NCBI GenBank assembly: GCA_002406055.1 | Contig: DHMZ01000095.1 | Location: 1 to 15,396 of the forward strand | Origin: Spirochaetales bacterium UBA4629 | GTDB taxonomy: Bacteria; Spirochaetota; Spirochaetia; Sphaerochaetales; Sphaerochaetaceae | Direction: 5' to 3' | DNA: 15,396 nt | Part shown: positions 1-8,278 of the stretch, in pieces | Layout: each line of letters begins with the position of its first letter | Numbering within the stretch: the first letter of the stretch is position 1 | Translations under genes and position numbers: made by a program | The notes under the pieces: model-generated | Databases searched by the model: none | Told to the model about the DNA's origin: nothing | Seen by the model: only the letters and a program-made list of their open reading frames with translations

Positions 1-224
1 ATATTGAAAAAAGTATCTTCCCTTCCTATGACTATAGCTCCCATATTAAAAGCTTAGAACTAGGAAAAGAATACAAAAAGACGGCAGAAGAGATGAATAC
101 TCTATTTTTTGACTGTTCATCAGTTGCATCTCCTGGAGAAGATTCTCTCCATCTAGATGAATGTGGTCACAAAAAGATAGCTTACGCCCTATCTAAGCTA
201 GTCAAAGATAAGTACAATTTCTAA
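1..224 (+). CDS. SGNH/GDSL-family hydrolase, C-terminal fragment (5' end outside window)
   Basis: The first complete codon is at base 3. The frame runs 73 residues to a TAA at 222-224 and is open to the left edge. The visible part contains DSLHLDECGH (about residues 47-56), followed by a helix (KKIAYALSKLVKD). This is the block V signature of SGNH/GDSL hydrolases, where the Asp and His of DxxH complete the Ser-Asp-His triad. Such enzymes hydrolyse ester or acetyl bonds in lipids or polysaccharides. The substrate cannot be told, because the GDS nucleophile and oxyanion-hole blocks lie upstream of the window. No functional link to the CRISPR locus is visible. The family call rests on one motif plus the typical C-terminal ending. 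Confidence 0.7.
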   Translation, partial: IEKSIFPSYDYSSHIKSLELGKEYKKTAEEMNTLFFDCSSVASPGEDSLHLDECGHKKIAYALSKLVKDKYNF

Positions 225-238
225 TATTAATGTGGTTT

Positions 239-254
239 AGTGTAAATTTTCACA
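239..254. promoter_or_regulatory. Possible CRP/FNR-type palindrome in the 225-332 intergenic region
   Basis: AGTGTAAATTTTCACA resembles the CRP consensus TGTGA-N6-TCACA, matching 8 of 10 consensus positions. It lies about 79 bp upstream of the ATPase start at 333, a reasonable place for an activator site. A loose promoter follows: TTTACA at 270-275 and TATGTT at 292-297 with 16-bp spacing. AT-rich DNA yields such palindromes by chance, and the gene it would serve is broken. Nothing else is recognisable in this 108-bp gap. Confidence 0.2.
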
Positions 255-332
255 TTTTTTCACTGTATTTTTACATGAATAATTTCTAAATTATGTTAAA
301 CTATACATATAAATAAGAATTAGGAATGTACA

Positions 333-1627
333 ATGTATCGCAGAATATCTGAATATTTCAAAGCATAGAAAGAAAATAAATATCGTAAGCCCCTTATAGT
401 ACAAGGTGCAAGACAAGTCGGGAAAACGTATTCAATCTTAGAGTTTGGCAGAACCCACTATGATAATGTTGCTTATTTTAACTTTGAAACAAATCCAAAA
501 TTAAATGATACATTCAGCGAAAGCATAGAACCAAGCTATTTGTTGCCTCTTTTATCTCACATAGCAGGCATATCAATCGTGAAAGAAAAAACTCTCATAG
601 TCTTTGATGAAGTTCAACTTTCAGAAAGAGCTTTAACTAGTCTCAAATACTTTTCGGAGCAAGCGCCAGAGTATCATATTATCGCAGCAGGAAGTCTTTT
701 AGGCGTTGCTGTCAATAGATCTAGTTTTTCTTTTCCAGTTGGTAAAGTTGACATAGTAACAATGTATTCCATGAGTATAGACGAGTTCTTCATTGCAAAT
801 GGAGAAAAAGAACTCGTCAATATGATACGAGAATCATTTGATACAAATACTCCTCTTCCATCTGTTTTACACGATAAAGCCCTTTCTTTATATAAAGAAT
901 ATTTGGCAGTAGGAGGAATGCCAGAATGCGTCATGCAGTGTGTACAAACTAAAGATTACATACTAGTCAGAAACTCTCAAAACAATATTCTGATAAGTTA
1001 TTTAAATGATATGAGCAAATACAATACTACTAACGAAATAAAGAAAACAAGACTTGTATATGATAACATAACTGTCCAGTTATCTAAAAAGAATACAAGA
1101 TTCCAATATAAACTCATAAAAAGTGGAGCAAGAGCTTCTGAATTTGAAAACGCCATAGAGTGGCTTTGTCTTTCAGGTATTGTAAACAAAGTCTACAGAG
1201 TTGAAAACATAATGAAGCCTCTCGAAAACTATAGAGATATTGATGCCTTCAAAATCTACGTTTCAGATTCTGGGCTTCTTTGTGCAAAAAAAATATACTC
1301 TACTCTGATATCGTCTACTCTTCTCCAGACTTAAATGACTTTAAAGGTGGAATGACAGAAAACTACGTTAATCAAACTCTCATTACCAATGGTTACAAAA
1401 CATACTATTGGTCATCAGAACGGGGAGCAGAAGTAGACTTCATAATTCAAAAAGATGGACAAATTATACCAATAGAAGTTAAATCTGCAGATAATGTTAA
1501 AGCAAAAAGCCTCAATGTTTATATGTCAAAATATAAGCCAAGCTATGCTATCAAAATCTCTAGCAAAAACTACGGCTTTGAAGATAATAAGAAGACAATC
1601 CCACTCTATGCAGCATTCTGCATATAA
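333..1627 (+). pseudogene. Broken ATPase of the AAA_14/DUF4143 family (nonsense codon plus frameshift)
   Basis: The reading begins MYRRISEYFKA at ATG 333 and is interrupted by TAG at 366-368, where a tryptophan is usual in the family. It then continues KENKYRKPLIVQGARQVGKT, containing the Walker A motif GARQVGKT. Walker B is TLIVFDEVQ. The frame ends early at about 1334. The family sequence resumes in another frame from about 1286-1294: NDFKGGMTENYV, then the DUF4143 end EVDFIIQKDGQIIPIEVK with its PD-(D/E)xK-like EVK. The switch falls on a run of eight A at 1286-1293, and one extra base there would restore the frame. The repaired protein would be about 431 residues, normal for this family of widespread ATPases of unclear role. 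No usable start codon lies between the TAG and Walker A, so reinitiation would not rescue the ATP site. Programmed slippage at the A run is conceivable but does not explain the TAG. Confidence 0.85.
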
Positions 1628-1705
1628 GAGTTAATCTTAACAACTCTCTGTTCAGTTGCTACAATTACAACACAAAGAAACAGATTAAAATCTTATGACA
1701 GAATA
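1628..1705. other. Leader-distal flank between the ATPase pseudogene and the CRISPR array
   Basis: This 78-bp spacer lies between the convergent pseudogene and the trailer end of the array. It contains a small inverted repeat around 1627-1647 (AGAGTT/AACTCT, or internally GTTAA/TTAAC) without a T-tract on either strand. I see no degenerate repeat copies here: the outermost repeat is intact and nothing repeat-like follows it. Confidence 0.5.
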
Positions 1706-2695
1706 TTTCTAAGCTGCCTATACGGCAGATAACCCAAGAATCTGGCAATGCCCATATGAGTTTATTTTCTAAGCTGCCTATACGGCAGATAACGAGTTCA
1801 ACAGAAATTTAGCTAGTGCAAATATTTTCTAAGCTGCCTATACGGCAGATAACTGTACGAAGGTTGGGAAAGCTTTATTTCAAAATTTCTAAGCTGCCTA
1901 TACGGCAGATAACATAAGGTCGGTCGTTTTACTGCCCCTGATTACTTTCTAAGCTGCCTATACGGCAGATAACTAAGATTTTTTTCAGAGCTAACACCCA
2001 CAACATTTCTAAGCTGCCTATACGGCAGATAACGCTTACCAACAAGATAAGAAGGCAAGGAACAATTTCTAAGCTGCCTATACGGCAGATAACTTTTTCT
2101 CAGAAGCCGTCTATCAATGTCAAAATTTCTAAGCTGCCTATACGGCAGATAACGTAATAGTGATGTATATTTTACTTCTTTGAACTTTCTAAGCTGCCTA
2201 TACGGCAGATAACCTTTGAGTGGTAACACTAATAATTCTACTATTTTTCTAAGCTGCCTATACGGCAGATAACGGTTGCTCCTTGTGAACATCTTGTCGT
2301 CGATTTTTCTAAGCTGCCTATACGGCAGATAACGTATTGGCTGATAGCTAAGCTGCTCGAATTCATTTCTAAGCTGCCTATACGGCAGATAACTATTCTC
2401 CTTATCTTCGACTCGAAAGGTCTGTTTTCTAAGCTGCCTATACGGCAGATAACCTCTAATTAGTGTCGAACTATCGTATAGCGGGATTTCTAAGCTGCCT
2501 ATACGGCAGATAACGCAAACAGAGACAATGAACTAGAAGGTGCATTTTTTCTAAGCTGCCTATACGGCAGATAACATTTGCATACTCCATACTCTGCCCA
2601 GTGCTTATTTCTAAGCTGCCTATACGGCAGATAACTATCAACTGCTATCATAGCAATCCATTTGACATTTCTAAGCTGCCTATACGGCAGATAAC

Positions 2696-2727
2696 CACAG
2701 GCAAGGCTGATAACGGTGCTTATTACT
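2696..2727 (-). repeat. Duplicated spacer, older (leader-distal) copy
   Basis: This 32-nt spacer, starting CACAGGCAAGG on the plus strand, is identical to the one at 3356-3387, exactly eleven 60-bp units away. Neighbouring spacers differ on both sides, so a single unit is duplicated, not a block. It contains GGCTGATAAC (2705-2714), which differs by one base from the repeat end GGCAGATAAC. Counting from the leader, it is the 26th spacer. Confidence 0.97.
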
Positions 2728-3355
2728 TTTCTAAGCTGCCTATACGGCAGATAACCCATTGCCTTCTTGTAGCTTTCGTTGCCTTCATTTCTAAGCTGCC
2801 TATACGGCAGATAACTACCTCATCTGCTAGCTTATCTAGACTAGCTATTTCTAAGCTGCCTATACGGCAGATAACCTATATCATGACTAACGTTTGCGAC
2901 GAAGTATTTTCTAAGCTGCCTATACGGCAGATAACGAAATTTTTCTCGAATGAAGTAAAAAAGCTCTTTTCTAAGCTGCCTATACGGCAGATAACGAGAT
3001 AAGCTTTTGCAGGCTTATTATCGATTATTTCTAAGCTGCCTATACGGCAGATAACTCAGAATCGTTAGAGATGTCAACGACAGAAAGTTTCTAAGCTGCC
3101 TATACGGCAGATAACATTTTTATCAGCAAATTGGTAGCTGTGTAACATTTCTAAGCTGCCTATACGGCAGATAACCTTTCCATTAATGTGTTTGTCTGCA
3201 TGTCAAATTTCTAAGCTGCCTATACGGCAGATAACCCAAGTAAGTAATCTACAGTCACTCCAAAATATTTCTAAGCTGCCTATACGGCAGATAACTATAG
3301 CTATGACACTGACAAAGATAATCCATATTTCTAAGCTGCCTATACGGCAGATAAC

Positions 3356-3387
3356 CACAGGCAAGGCTGATAACGGTGCTTATTACT
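3356..3387 (-). repeat. Duplicated spacer, newer (leader-proximal) copy
   Basis: This is an identical copy of the spacer at 2696-2727 and is the 15th spacer from the leader. The flanking spacers are unrelated to those of the other copy. Confidence 0.97.
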
Positions 3388-4255
3388 TTTCTAAGCTGCC
3401 TATACGGCAGATAACTTAGAGAGATTGAAGCTTGAATGCTTATTGAATTTCTAAGCTGCCTATACGGCAGATAACTCTGATTTGCAACTGCTTCATAAAT
3501 ATCTCGATTTCTAAGCTGCCTATACGGCAGATAACGCATTATCTGTAGCTTATCACCATAGACAATATTTCTAAGCTGCCTATACGGCAGATAACTAAAG
3601 CGATTGAAAGACGAGTTCAACAAAGGTTTTCTAAGCTGCCTATACGGCAGATAACCTATTGGGGAATTGAGGATGATACATCTGTTTTTTCTAAGCTGCC
3701 TATACGGCAGATAACACTACTATTTTTTTAAAAGGAGTTTATAGAATTTTCTAAGCTGCCTATACGGCAGATAACGAACTCTTGTTGAACCTTGTTTGTC
3801 TTTGCGTTTTCTAAGCTGCCTATACGGCAGATAACATATTTCCGGCGTCTTCTGTTTCAATATTAAATTTCTAAGCTGCCTATACGGCAGATAACGTTAT
3901 TGTTGTCAAGAATTAAAAGAACGTGGGTTTCTAAGCTGCCTATACGGCAGATAACGATTTTTATGTTGCGTCTTGTTTTTCTTTTTCTTTCTAAGCTGCC
4001 TATACGGCAGATAACATTTGAAATTTACTCTCTCTTTAAAGATTATTTTTCTAAGCTGCCTATACGGCAGATAACGTGTATTGGTTTATGTTTTCGTCTA
4101 AATCTTTTTTCTAAGCTGCCTATACGGCAGATAACTAAAGATAGCTATAATAATATTGTTAACAGTTTTTCTAAGCTGCCTATACGGCAGATAACTAAAC
4201 TGGCTTCTTCTTCTGGATAAAGTTGTCTTTCTAAGCTGCCTATACGGCAGATAAC

Positions 4256-4322
4256 TGTTGTAAATATATTATAACTCTTTTCCTACTCTACAGATAATAT
4301 AAAAATCAGTAAAAAACTCTTT
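4256..4322 (-). promoter_or_regulatory. CRISPR leader with candidate array promoter
   Basis: Only 67 bp of AT-rich DNA separate the cas6f stop from the first repeat. On the minus strand a perfect TATAAT lies at 4273-4268, 12 bp before the first repeat, so transcription could start about 5 nt upstream of the array. No good -35 hexamer is visible: TTATCT at 4297-4292 is the nearest, at 18-bp spacing. T-rich tracts upstream could act as an UP element. The array may also be read through from the cas operon. The leader role follows from repeat polarity. The promoter itself is inferred. Confidence 0.55.
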
Positions 4323-4925
4323 TTAGAAGTTAGGTACATTTCCTCCCATACTTAACCCATAAAGATTAAAGGGTAAATCTTTTTCATAACTTTCTTCTAC
4401 ACAATTAATTACCAATCTAAAATTTTGATTTGTGGATAGACTTTTTATGAAAAAATATGGAAATTGACTTTCTCGAAGTTTAAGAGGCTTAAAACTTTTA
4501 TACTCATCTTTTGCCTCATTGAAAGATATTCCTTTTCTTCGTGCCATTCTTCTTGCTAGTCTATCGACACTTGTTTTATCTTGCACTCTGAAAAAACGAA
4601 GATAATTACTAACAATAGGAGTTTTTAAAATCTCAGAAAATTCAACATAACCATCTAAACGTTGACATATAGTAGGAATATTTAGTGTTTGTAACGTTTC
4701 TACATCAATAGAAAAAATTCTGAAAACTCTACCAAATGTCTTCATGCTTCCCTTTGAAAATTCAGGAAATGATATAGCATATCGAGAATTTCCATCTTCA
4801 CCCTTATTTTTCACAAACTCCAAATGGAGAAGAGAAAATAGAACTTCTCCTATTTCTCTTTCTCCCAATTCACAATCTGGAAAGATCCTAATCTCTTGAT
4901 AATATTTAAATTTCATTTTATTCAT
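4323..4925 (-). CDS. cas6f: Cas6f (Csy4), crRNA-processing endoribonuclease
   Basis: This protein cleaves the CRISPR transcript at the base of each repeat hairpin and stays bound to the 3' stem-loop as part of the Csy complex. At 200 aa it is close to the P. aeruginosa enzyme (187 aa). Visible landmarks by recalled alignment: the general-base His in LLHLEF (H34, equivalent to H29); FFRVQ (R113, equivalent to R102); the arginine-rich helix RLARRMARRK (122-131), which grips the major groove of the hairpin, with equivalents of R115, R118 and R119 conserved; FFIKSLSTNQNFR (158-170) with the catalytic Ser equivalent (S162, for S148); and the family ending YGLSMGGNVPNF. The ATG at 4925 overlaps the csy3 stop by 8 bp (ATGAATAA) and sits 5 nt after a weak GAGAG. 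An in-frame ATG three codons later is less well placed. It is the last gene of the operon, next to the leader. Confidence 0.96.
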   Translation of the reverse strand: MNKMKFKYYQEIRIFPDCELGEREIGEVLFSLLHLEFVKNKGEDGNSRYAISFPEFSKGSMKTFGRVFRIFSIDVETLQTLNIPTICQRLDGYVEFSEILKTPIVSNYLRFFRVQDKTSVDRLARRMARRKGISFNEAKDEYKSFKPLKLRESQFPYFFIKSLSTNQNFRLVINCVEESYEKDLPFNLYGLSMGGNVPNF

Positions 4926-5967
4926 TTAAACTCTCATTATCTTTTTCAGATTTCTTTCCAAATACTCCCCCTCGGATTATTATTGCCATAAAGAAATGTT
5001 TATCTTCCTCTTTTTTGACATTGTTTTCCCAAATGAATGAATCTTTGATACTATAAAAGTCTGTACCCTTTTCTGATCTAAATGCCCTACTAATAGTTGT
5101 AACAGGGCCATAAGGGTCAATAGCAATCGGCCCAACACCATCTTTGGTCCCATATAAAGGGTACCATGTATCAATTGTTCTTATCGCATTACCAATTTTC
5201 TGAGAATGAAAAGCTGCAATTCCATCAACCGAATATAGTATTTTACTCTTGTCGTCTTTTAGTTTGTTTAAAACCATTTCCTCACTAGGATAAACCTCCT
5301 GCCCTTTTCCAATTTTAGCATAGCAAGTTACTTCAAATAATGCAGAGCTATTTCCCTTAAAAGCTTCTGCTATTCGATGAGAAAAAGCTTGCAATTCTTT
5401 TTTCTTTACAAAATCAAAACTCCTAAGGGGAAAAGATTTTGAATCAAAAGTCCAAAGAGAGTTATCAAAACAATCCCTTACTTTCACCTCAATTTTTTCA
5501 GTTCCAAGTCGGTTTCTCCATAAAAATCTAGCAGCAGCAATGTTGTAAGCATATCTGAAAGATAATTCTTCAAATCCATATTCATTTTTATAAGATTCAA
5601 CGACTTTCTTATATTTCTCAAGAAAATCAGGGTTACTACATGCTGTAGGCACATCAATATTTCCAAGCATCTTTACGGTAAAACTTGTTACTAATGTATC
5701 ATTTTCTTTTTTCAGATAGCAACAGTCTACAGTTTGAATATTTGGATTTTCTATTTTTTCTGAAAGTTTCATAGGGTCATTAAGGACACTATCTTTCAAA
5801 GTATTAGATATTGTCCCTCTAACTGTTTTTTCTTCGATTGGCAATGGAATTCTTAATTCTTCTCTTTTTTCCCAAATTGTTTCATACATCATACCATTTG
5901 ATGGAACAATTTTTTTCTCAAATGCTAATACGCTTACATCTTTTGGGTCTTGTTTAACTTTTGCCAT
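4918..5967 (-). CDS. csy3: Csy3 (Cas7f), crRNA-binding backbone subunit of the type I-F complex
   Basis: Several copies of this subunit form the helical filament that covers the spacer part of the crRNA. Its 349 aa match the family (about 340). Diagnostic segments: LAFEKKIVPSNGMMYETIWEK near the N-terminus (residues 14-34), EEKTVRGTISN (45-55), and ARFLWRNRLGTEKIEVKV (146-163), which is nearly identical to the P. aeruginosa RFLWRNRVG segment. The start is firm: GGAGG sits 9 nt before the ATG at 5967, and the csy2 stop ends 2 bp upstream. The 3' end overlaps cas6f by 8 bp, so the two are probably translationally coupled. Confidence 0.97.
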   Translation of the reverse strand: MAKVKQDPKDVSVLAFEKKIVPSNGMMYETIWEKREELRIPLPIEEKTVRGTISNTLKDSVLNDPMKLSEKIENPNIQTVDCCYLKKENDTLVTSFTVKMLGNIDVPTACSNPDFLEKYKKVVESYKNEYGFEELSFRYAYNIAAARFLWRNRLGTEKIEVKVRDCFDNSLWTFDSKSFPLRSFDFVKKKELQAFSHRIAEAFKGNSSALFEVTCYAKIGKGQEVYPSEEMVLNKLKDDKSKILYSVDGIAAFHSQKIGNAIRTIDTWYPLYGTKDGVGPIAIDPYGPVTTISRAFRSEKGTDFYSIKDSFIWENNVKKEEDKHFFMAIIIRGGVFGKKSEKDNESLNE

Positions 5968-5969
5968 TT

Positions 5970-6911
5970 TTAAAATCCTCCATTATTACAAACACATTTA
6001 AACAAATAATTATTTGAGTCATACTCATAACGCCATATTAATTCATCAATAGTTCCAAAATTTGAAACTATTTTGTATTCTCCTAAAGTAATTAGATTTT
6101 CACCGAATAAATGATCATAATTATCATCTCTTTGATTTTTAGCTTTTTGAGGCTGAGTTATTCCTTGAAACCCAACGGAAATTGGAACAAGCCAACCATC
6201 TATTTTTCTTTCGCTCTTCCACTCAACAACACCATTTTCATCTTTGGAGCAAACATTATGAATAGCTAAATAATCAAAAAGAGATTTGCATGGGTCTTTT
6301 CCATTCTCCATTTCTGAGACTAACAAATCTCTTCTTTCGATTAACGCATACCCAGGCATAAGGGATCTTAGAAACTTTTTGTTTTCGACTGAATCATCAT
6401 TGTCGATGGTTTCATATCGAAGCTTATATTGACCTTTAAAGGAATAGGACGGTTTACCTTGCTCTAATGGAGGTAATATATCTCCTCCCGCAATTCTTAA
6501 ACCATTTTTAAGAATGCCCTCTGTCGCTGAAATTAATTCCTCCGTATCAAATAAGTAAGAAAAATCCTTATCTTCTACTTCTAGAACCAAGGAAGCAGAA
6601 AAATCAATTTTAGGATCAGGAATAGATGATGGCCTTCCTCCATCTTTCTTTAAAGGATTTGAAGACGCAAACAGAAAGTCTTTAGACACTATTTTACTTT
6701 TAAAAACACGCAAATTCGTTTTATGAATAATAATACCAACTCCTTTTATTCTAATCGATGGAAAGCCATTTGCGTTTAATAACCTTTGAATCTTATGACC
6801 TGCACCTAAAAAAGCAGATACAGCAGGCACTCCAATTGTAATAGGAGAAGATAAAGCATTAGCATTTTTTACAAAAACTCGTGGAATAACTAAATAATTC
6901 TTTAAACTCAT
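5970..6911 (-). CDS. csy2: Csy2 (Cas5f), crRNA 5'-end subunit of the type I-F complex
   Basis: Csy2 pairs with Csy1 to cap the 5' handle of the crRNA and helps bind DNA. The N-terminal family signature is clear: LVIPRVFVKNANALSSPITIGVPAVSAFLGAGHKIQR (residues 7-43; compare PRIRVRNANAxSSPLTWGFPA in relatives, recalled from memory). I chose the ATG at 6911 (MSLKNYLVIPR, 313 aa) because it overlaps the csy1 TGA as ATGA, a typical coupled start. It also places the PRV motif at the usual distance from the N-terminus. A start four codons upstream (6923) is possible, but its AAGGA would lie directly against the ATG. The csy3 ATG follows 2 bp after the stop. Confidence 0.95.
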   Translation of the reverse strand: MSLKNYLVIPRVFVKNANALSSPITIGVPAVSAFLGAGHKIQRLLNANGFPSIRIKGVGIIIHKTNLRVFKSKIVSKDFLFASSNPLKKDGGRPSSIPDPKIDFSASLVLEVEDKDFSYLFDTEELISATEGILKNGLRIAGGDILPPLEQGKPSYSFKGQYKLRYETIDNDDSVENKKFLRSLMPGYALIERRDLLVSEMENGKDPCKSLFDYLAIHNVCSKDENGVVEWKSERKIDGWLVPISVGFQGITQPQKAKNQRDDNYDHLFGENLITLGEYKIVSNFGTIDELIWRYEYDSNNYLFKCVCNNGGF

Positions 6912-8251
6912 ACAATAAAACATTCCTTATTATCAAATACAAAGTCCCTAATAAAACGATACTCGGTATCAGAAAATGTAATCGGCTTATCTACCATTCT
7001 TGCATAACTATTAAAAAACCAACGAGAAAACTCTTCAGATATTTTTATAAGCCAATCATCACTTTCATATCGTTTTTCATCCTCATATAACATCAAATAC
7101 TCTGAATCATTAAGTGAACCCCTATATGGATAATCTAGTTTTTTTATCTCTTCTCGAACGGAAAGAATATCAGACTCCACTTCCTCCATAAGACGCAAAA
7201 TCCAAATATCTCTTGTGTCTCTGATACTTTTATTATTTCTGTTTAATTTAAAAAGGCTGTCTAGTTTATTAAATATGTCTGAGTACCGTGGACTTTTAAT
7301 ATACAAAGATTCATTAAAAAAATTGTAATTAGGAATTCTTATCTTCCTTCTAACTAGTACAGGAGGAAGCGATTTAATAGCATACTTATTCCTTACTTTT
7401 ATGCTGAATGCGCTTATATTTTGTGGATTTGCCCCTCCGTATGGAATATCAACTAACCCATTTATTTGGAGATATCCCCCTTCTAAATAATTGTTCTTTT
7501 TCTTAAAATCATAAACTTTTTCAGGATTTTTAGCTAAAGAATTAAGAGGATTAAAATTGTATTCGTCATTTTTCTTTATAAAGGAATTAAAGGAATTTAA
7601 TACTGGAATGCTCATCACTGGGGTAATAATATAATAGTCATCATCTGAAATCGGAAAAAACACTTGCCTTAAGTTCCCATCTGTTACTGATATTTCATCA
7701 CTTTGTAAAGCCTTCCTGAAATTTTTCTCAACATTATCTTTTTCTTGACCCAAAAAATCAAACAATTCTTTTGAAACTTCTGTATTTTCCTCTATATGTT
7801 GATAAAGTTTTTTTCCTTGTATTTCCAAAGATAAAAAATCAGTTCCAGGAATAGCTGCAGCAGTTCCGTATGAATCTAAATAGTAATCAACATTATTAGA
7901 ACAAACATATCCATTGTTTTGTCTTTTTCCGCTAAGCACTAGATTGGATACTCCATCTGCACTCGGGTCTACATACTTTGGGATATGTGTAGAAAAATGC
8001 CTTTGAGACGCCAATTTAGAAAGATTAATAATCCACTCTCTACAAAGACAATTTATTGCATCATCATTCCCATTTTCAACATTTTTAATTGCTGACTTAT
8101 AACGATAGGCTATTTCCTTGTCATTTTTGAGAGAATTAATATATTCTTGTACTTTTTCTTGTTCTTTTATCGTTGAATACTTTTTTTCTATTTCCTTCAG
8201 CTTCTTACGGGCATTTTCTAGTACATAGTCAACTATAATTCTGTCTAGCAT
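6908..8251 (-). CDS. csy1: Csy1 (Cas8f), PAM-sensing large subunit of the type I-F complex
   Basis: Csy1 recognises the PAM and opens the target duplex at the crRNA 5' end. The 447 aa length fits the family (about 430). Two landmark segments align without gaps to P. aeruginosa Csy1 as I recall it: SYGTAAAIPGTDFLSLEIQGKKL (residues 127-149) and YGGANPQNIS (271-280). At the PAM-contact positions known there (N111, K247, N250), this protein has T130, N275 and N278, so two of three differ. The N-terminal 60 residues are charged and probably helical. The start is firm: GGGAGG at 8261-8256 lies 4 nt before the ATG. The gap to cas3 upstream is 27 bp, and the csy2 ATG overlaps the stop by 4 bp (ATGA). 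Confidence 0.95.
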   Translation of the reverse strand: MLDRIIVDYVLENARKKLKEIEKKYSTIKEQEKVQEYINSLKNDKEIAYRYKSAIKNVENGNDDAINCLCREWIINLSKLASQRHFSTHIPKYVDPSADGVSNLVLSGKRQNNGYVCSNNVDYYLDSYGTAAAIPGTDFLSLEIQGKKLYQHIEENTEVSKELFDFLGQEKDNVEKNFRKALQSDEISVTDGNLRQVFFPISDDDYYIITPVMSIPVLNSFNSFIKKNDEYNFNPLNSLAKNPEKVYDFKKKNNYLEGGYLQINGLVDIPYGGANPQNISAFSIKVRNKYAIKSLPPVLVRRKIRIPNYNFFNESLYIKSPRYSDIFNKLDSLFKLNRNNKSIRDTRDIWILRLMEEVESDILSVREEIKKLDYPYRGSLNDSEYLMLYEDEKRYESDDWLIKISEEFSRWFFNSYARMVDKPITFSDTEYRFIRDFVFDNKECFIV

Positions 8252-8278
8252 TTTTCCTCCCTTATCATTTTTCTACAA

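Larger units (their letters stand above)
1706..4255 (-). CRISPR. Type I-F CRISPR array, 43 repeats and 42 spacers
   Basis: A 28-bp repeat recurs every 60 bp from 1706-1733 to 4228-4255. Read on the minus strand it begins GTTAT, has a hairpin stem CTGCC/GGCAG around loop GTATA, and ends CTTAGAAA, the I-F pattern. I count 43 copies and see no mismatch in any of them. Spacers are 32 nt, except two consecutive ones of 33 nt (2454-2486 and 2515-2547). Repeat polarity, the cas operon upstream on the same strand and the AT-rich stretch at 4256-4322 put the leader on the right, so the newest spacers are near 4200. Cas6f should cut after GGCAG, leaving the 8-nt 5' handle CUUAGAAA. The leader-distal repeat has not decayed, so the array is probably active or recently maintained. 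One spacer occurs twice (2696-2727 and 3356-3387). Spacer targets cannot be named from sequence alone. Confidence 0.99.

Noticed and set aside
366..368. Recoding of UAG as an amino acid, which would keep the ATPase intact
   Set aside because: The DUF262 gene ends with TAG exactly where its DUF4268 domain should end, and the ATPase has a separate frameshift, so a nonsense mutation is the simpler reading.
1627..1647. Small inverted repeat after the ATPase pseudogene as a terminator
   Set aside because: The stem is only 5-6 bp and no T-tract follows on either strand.
1942..4220. Several open frames of 77-133 codons on both strands inside the array, with recurring SKLPIRQIT or YLPYRQLR peptides
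   Set aside because: The 60-bp repeat unit is a multiple of three, so the repeat is read in the same frame again and again. The frames switch strand and overlap each other, and they have no ribosome binding sites. They are artefacts of the CRISPR array.
1706..4255. Unusual crRNA handle CUUAGAAA compared with CUAAGAAA of P. aeruginosa
   Set aside because: As I recall, Yersinia and E. coli I-F repeats also end in CTTAGAAA, so this is normal variation. The ATC in place of CAC at repeat positions 4-6 lies outside the stem core and is a minor difference.
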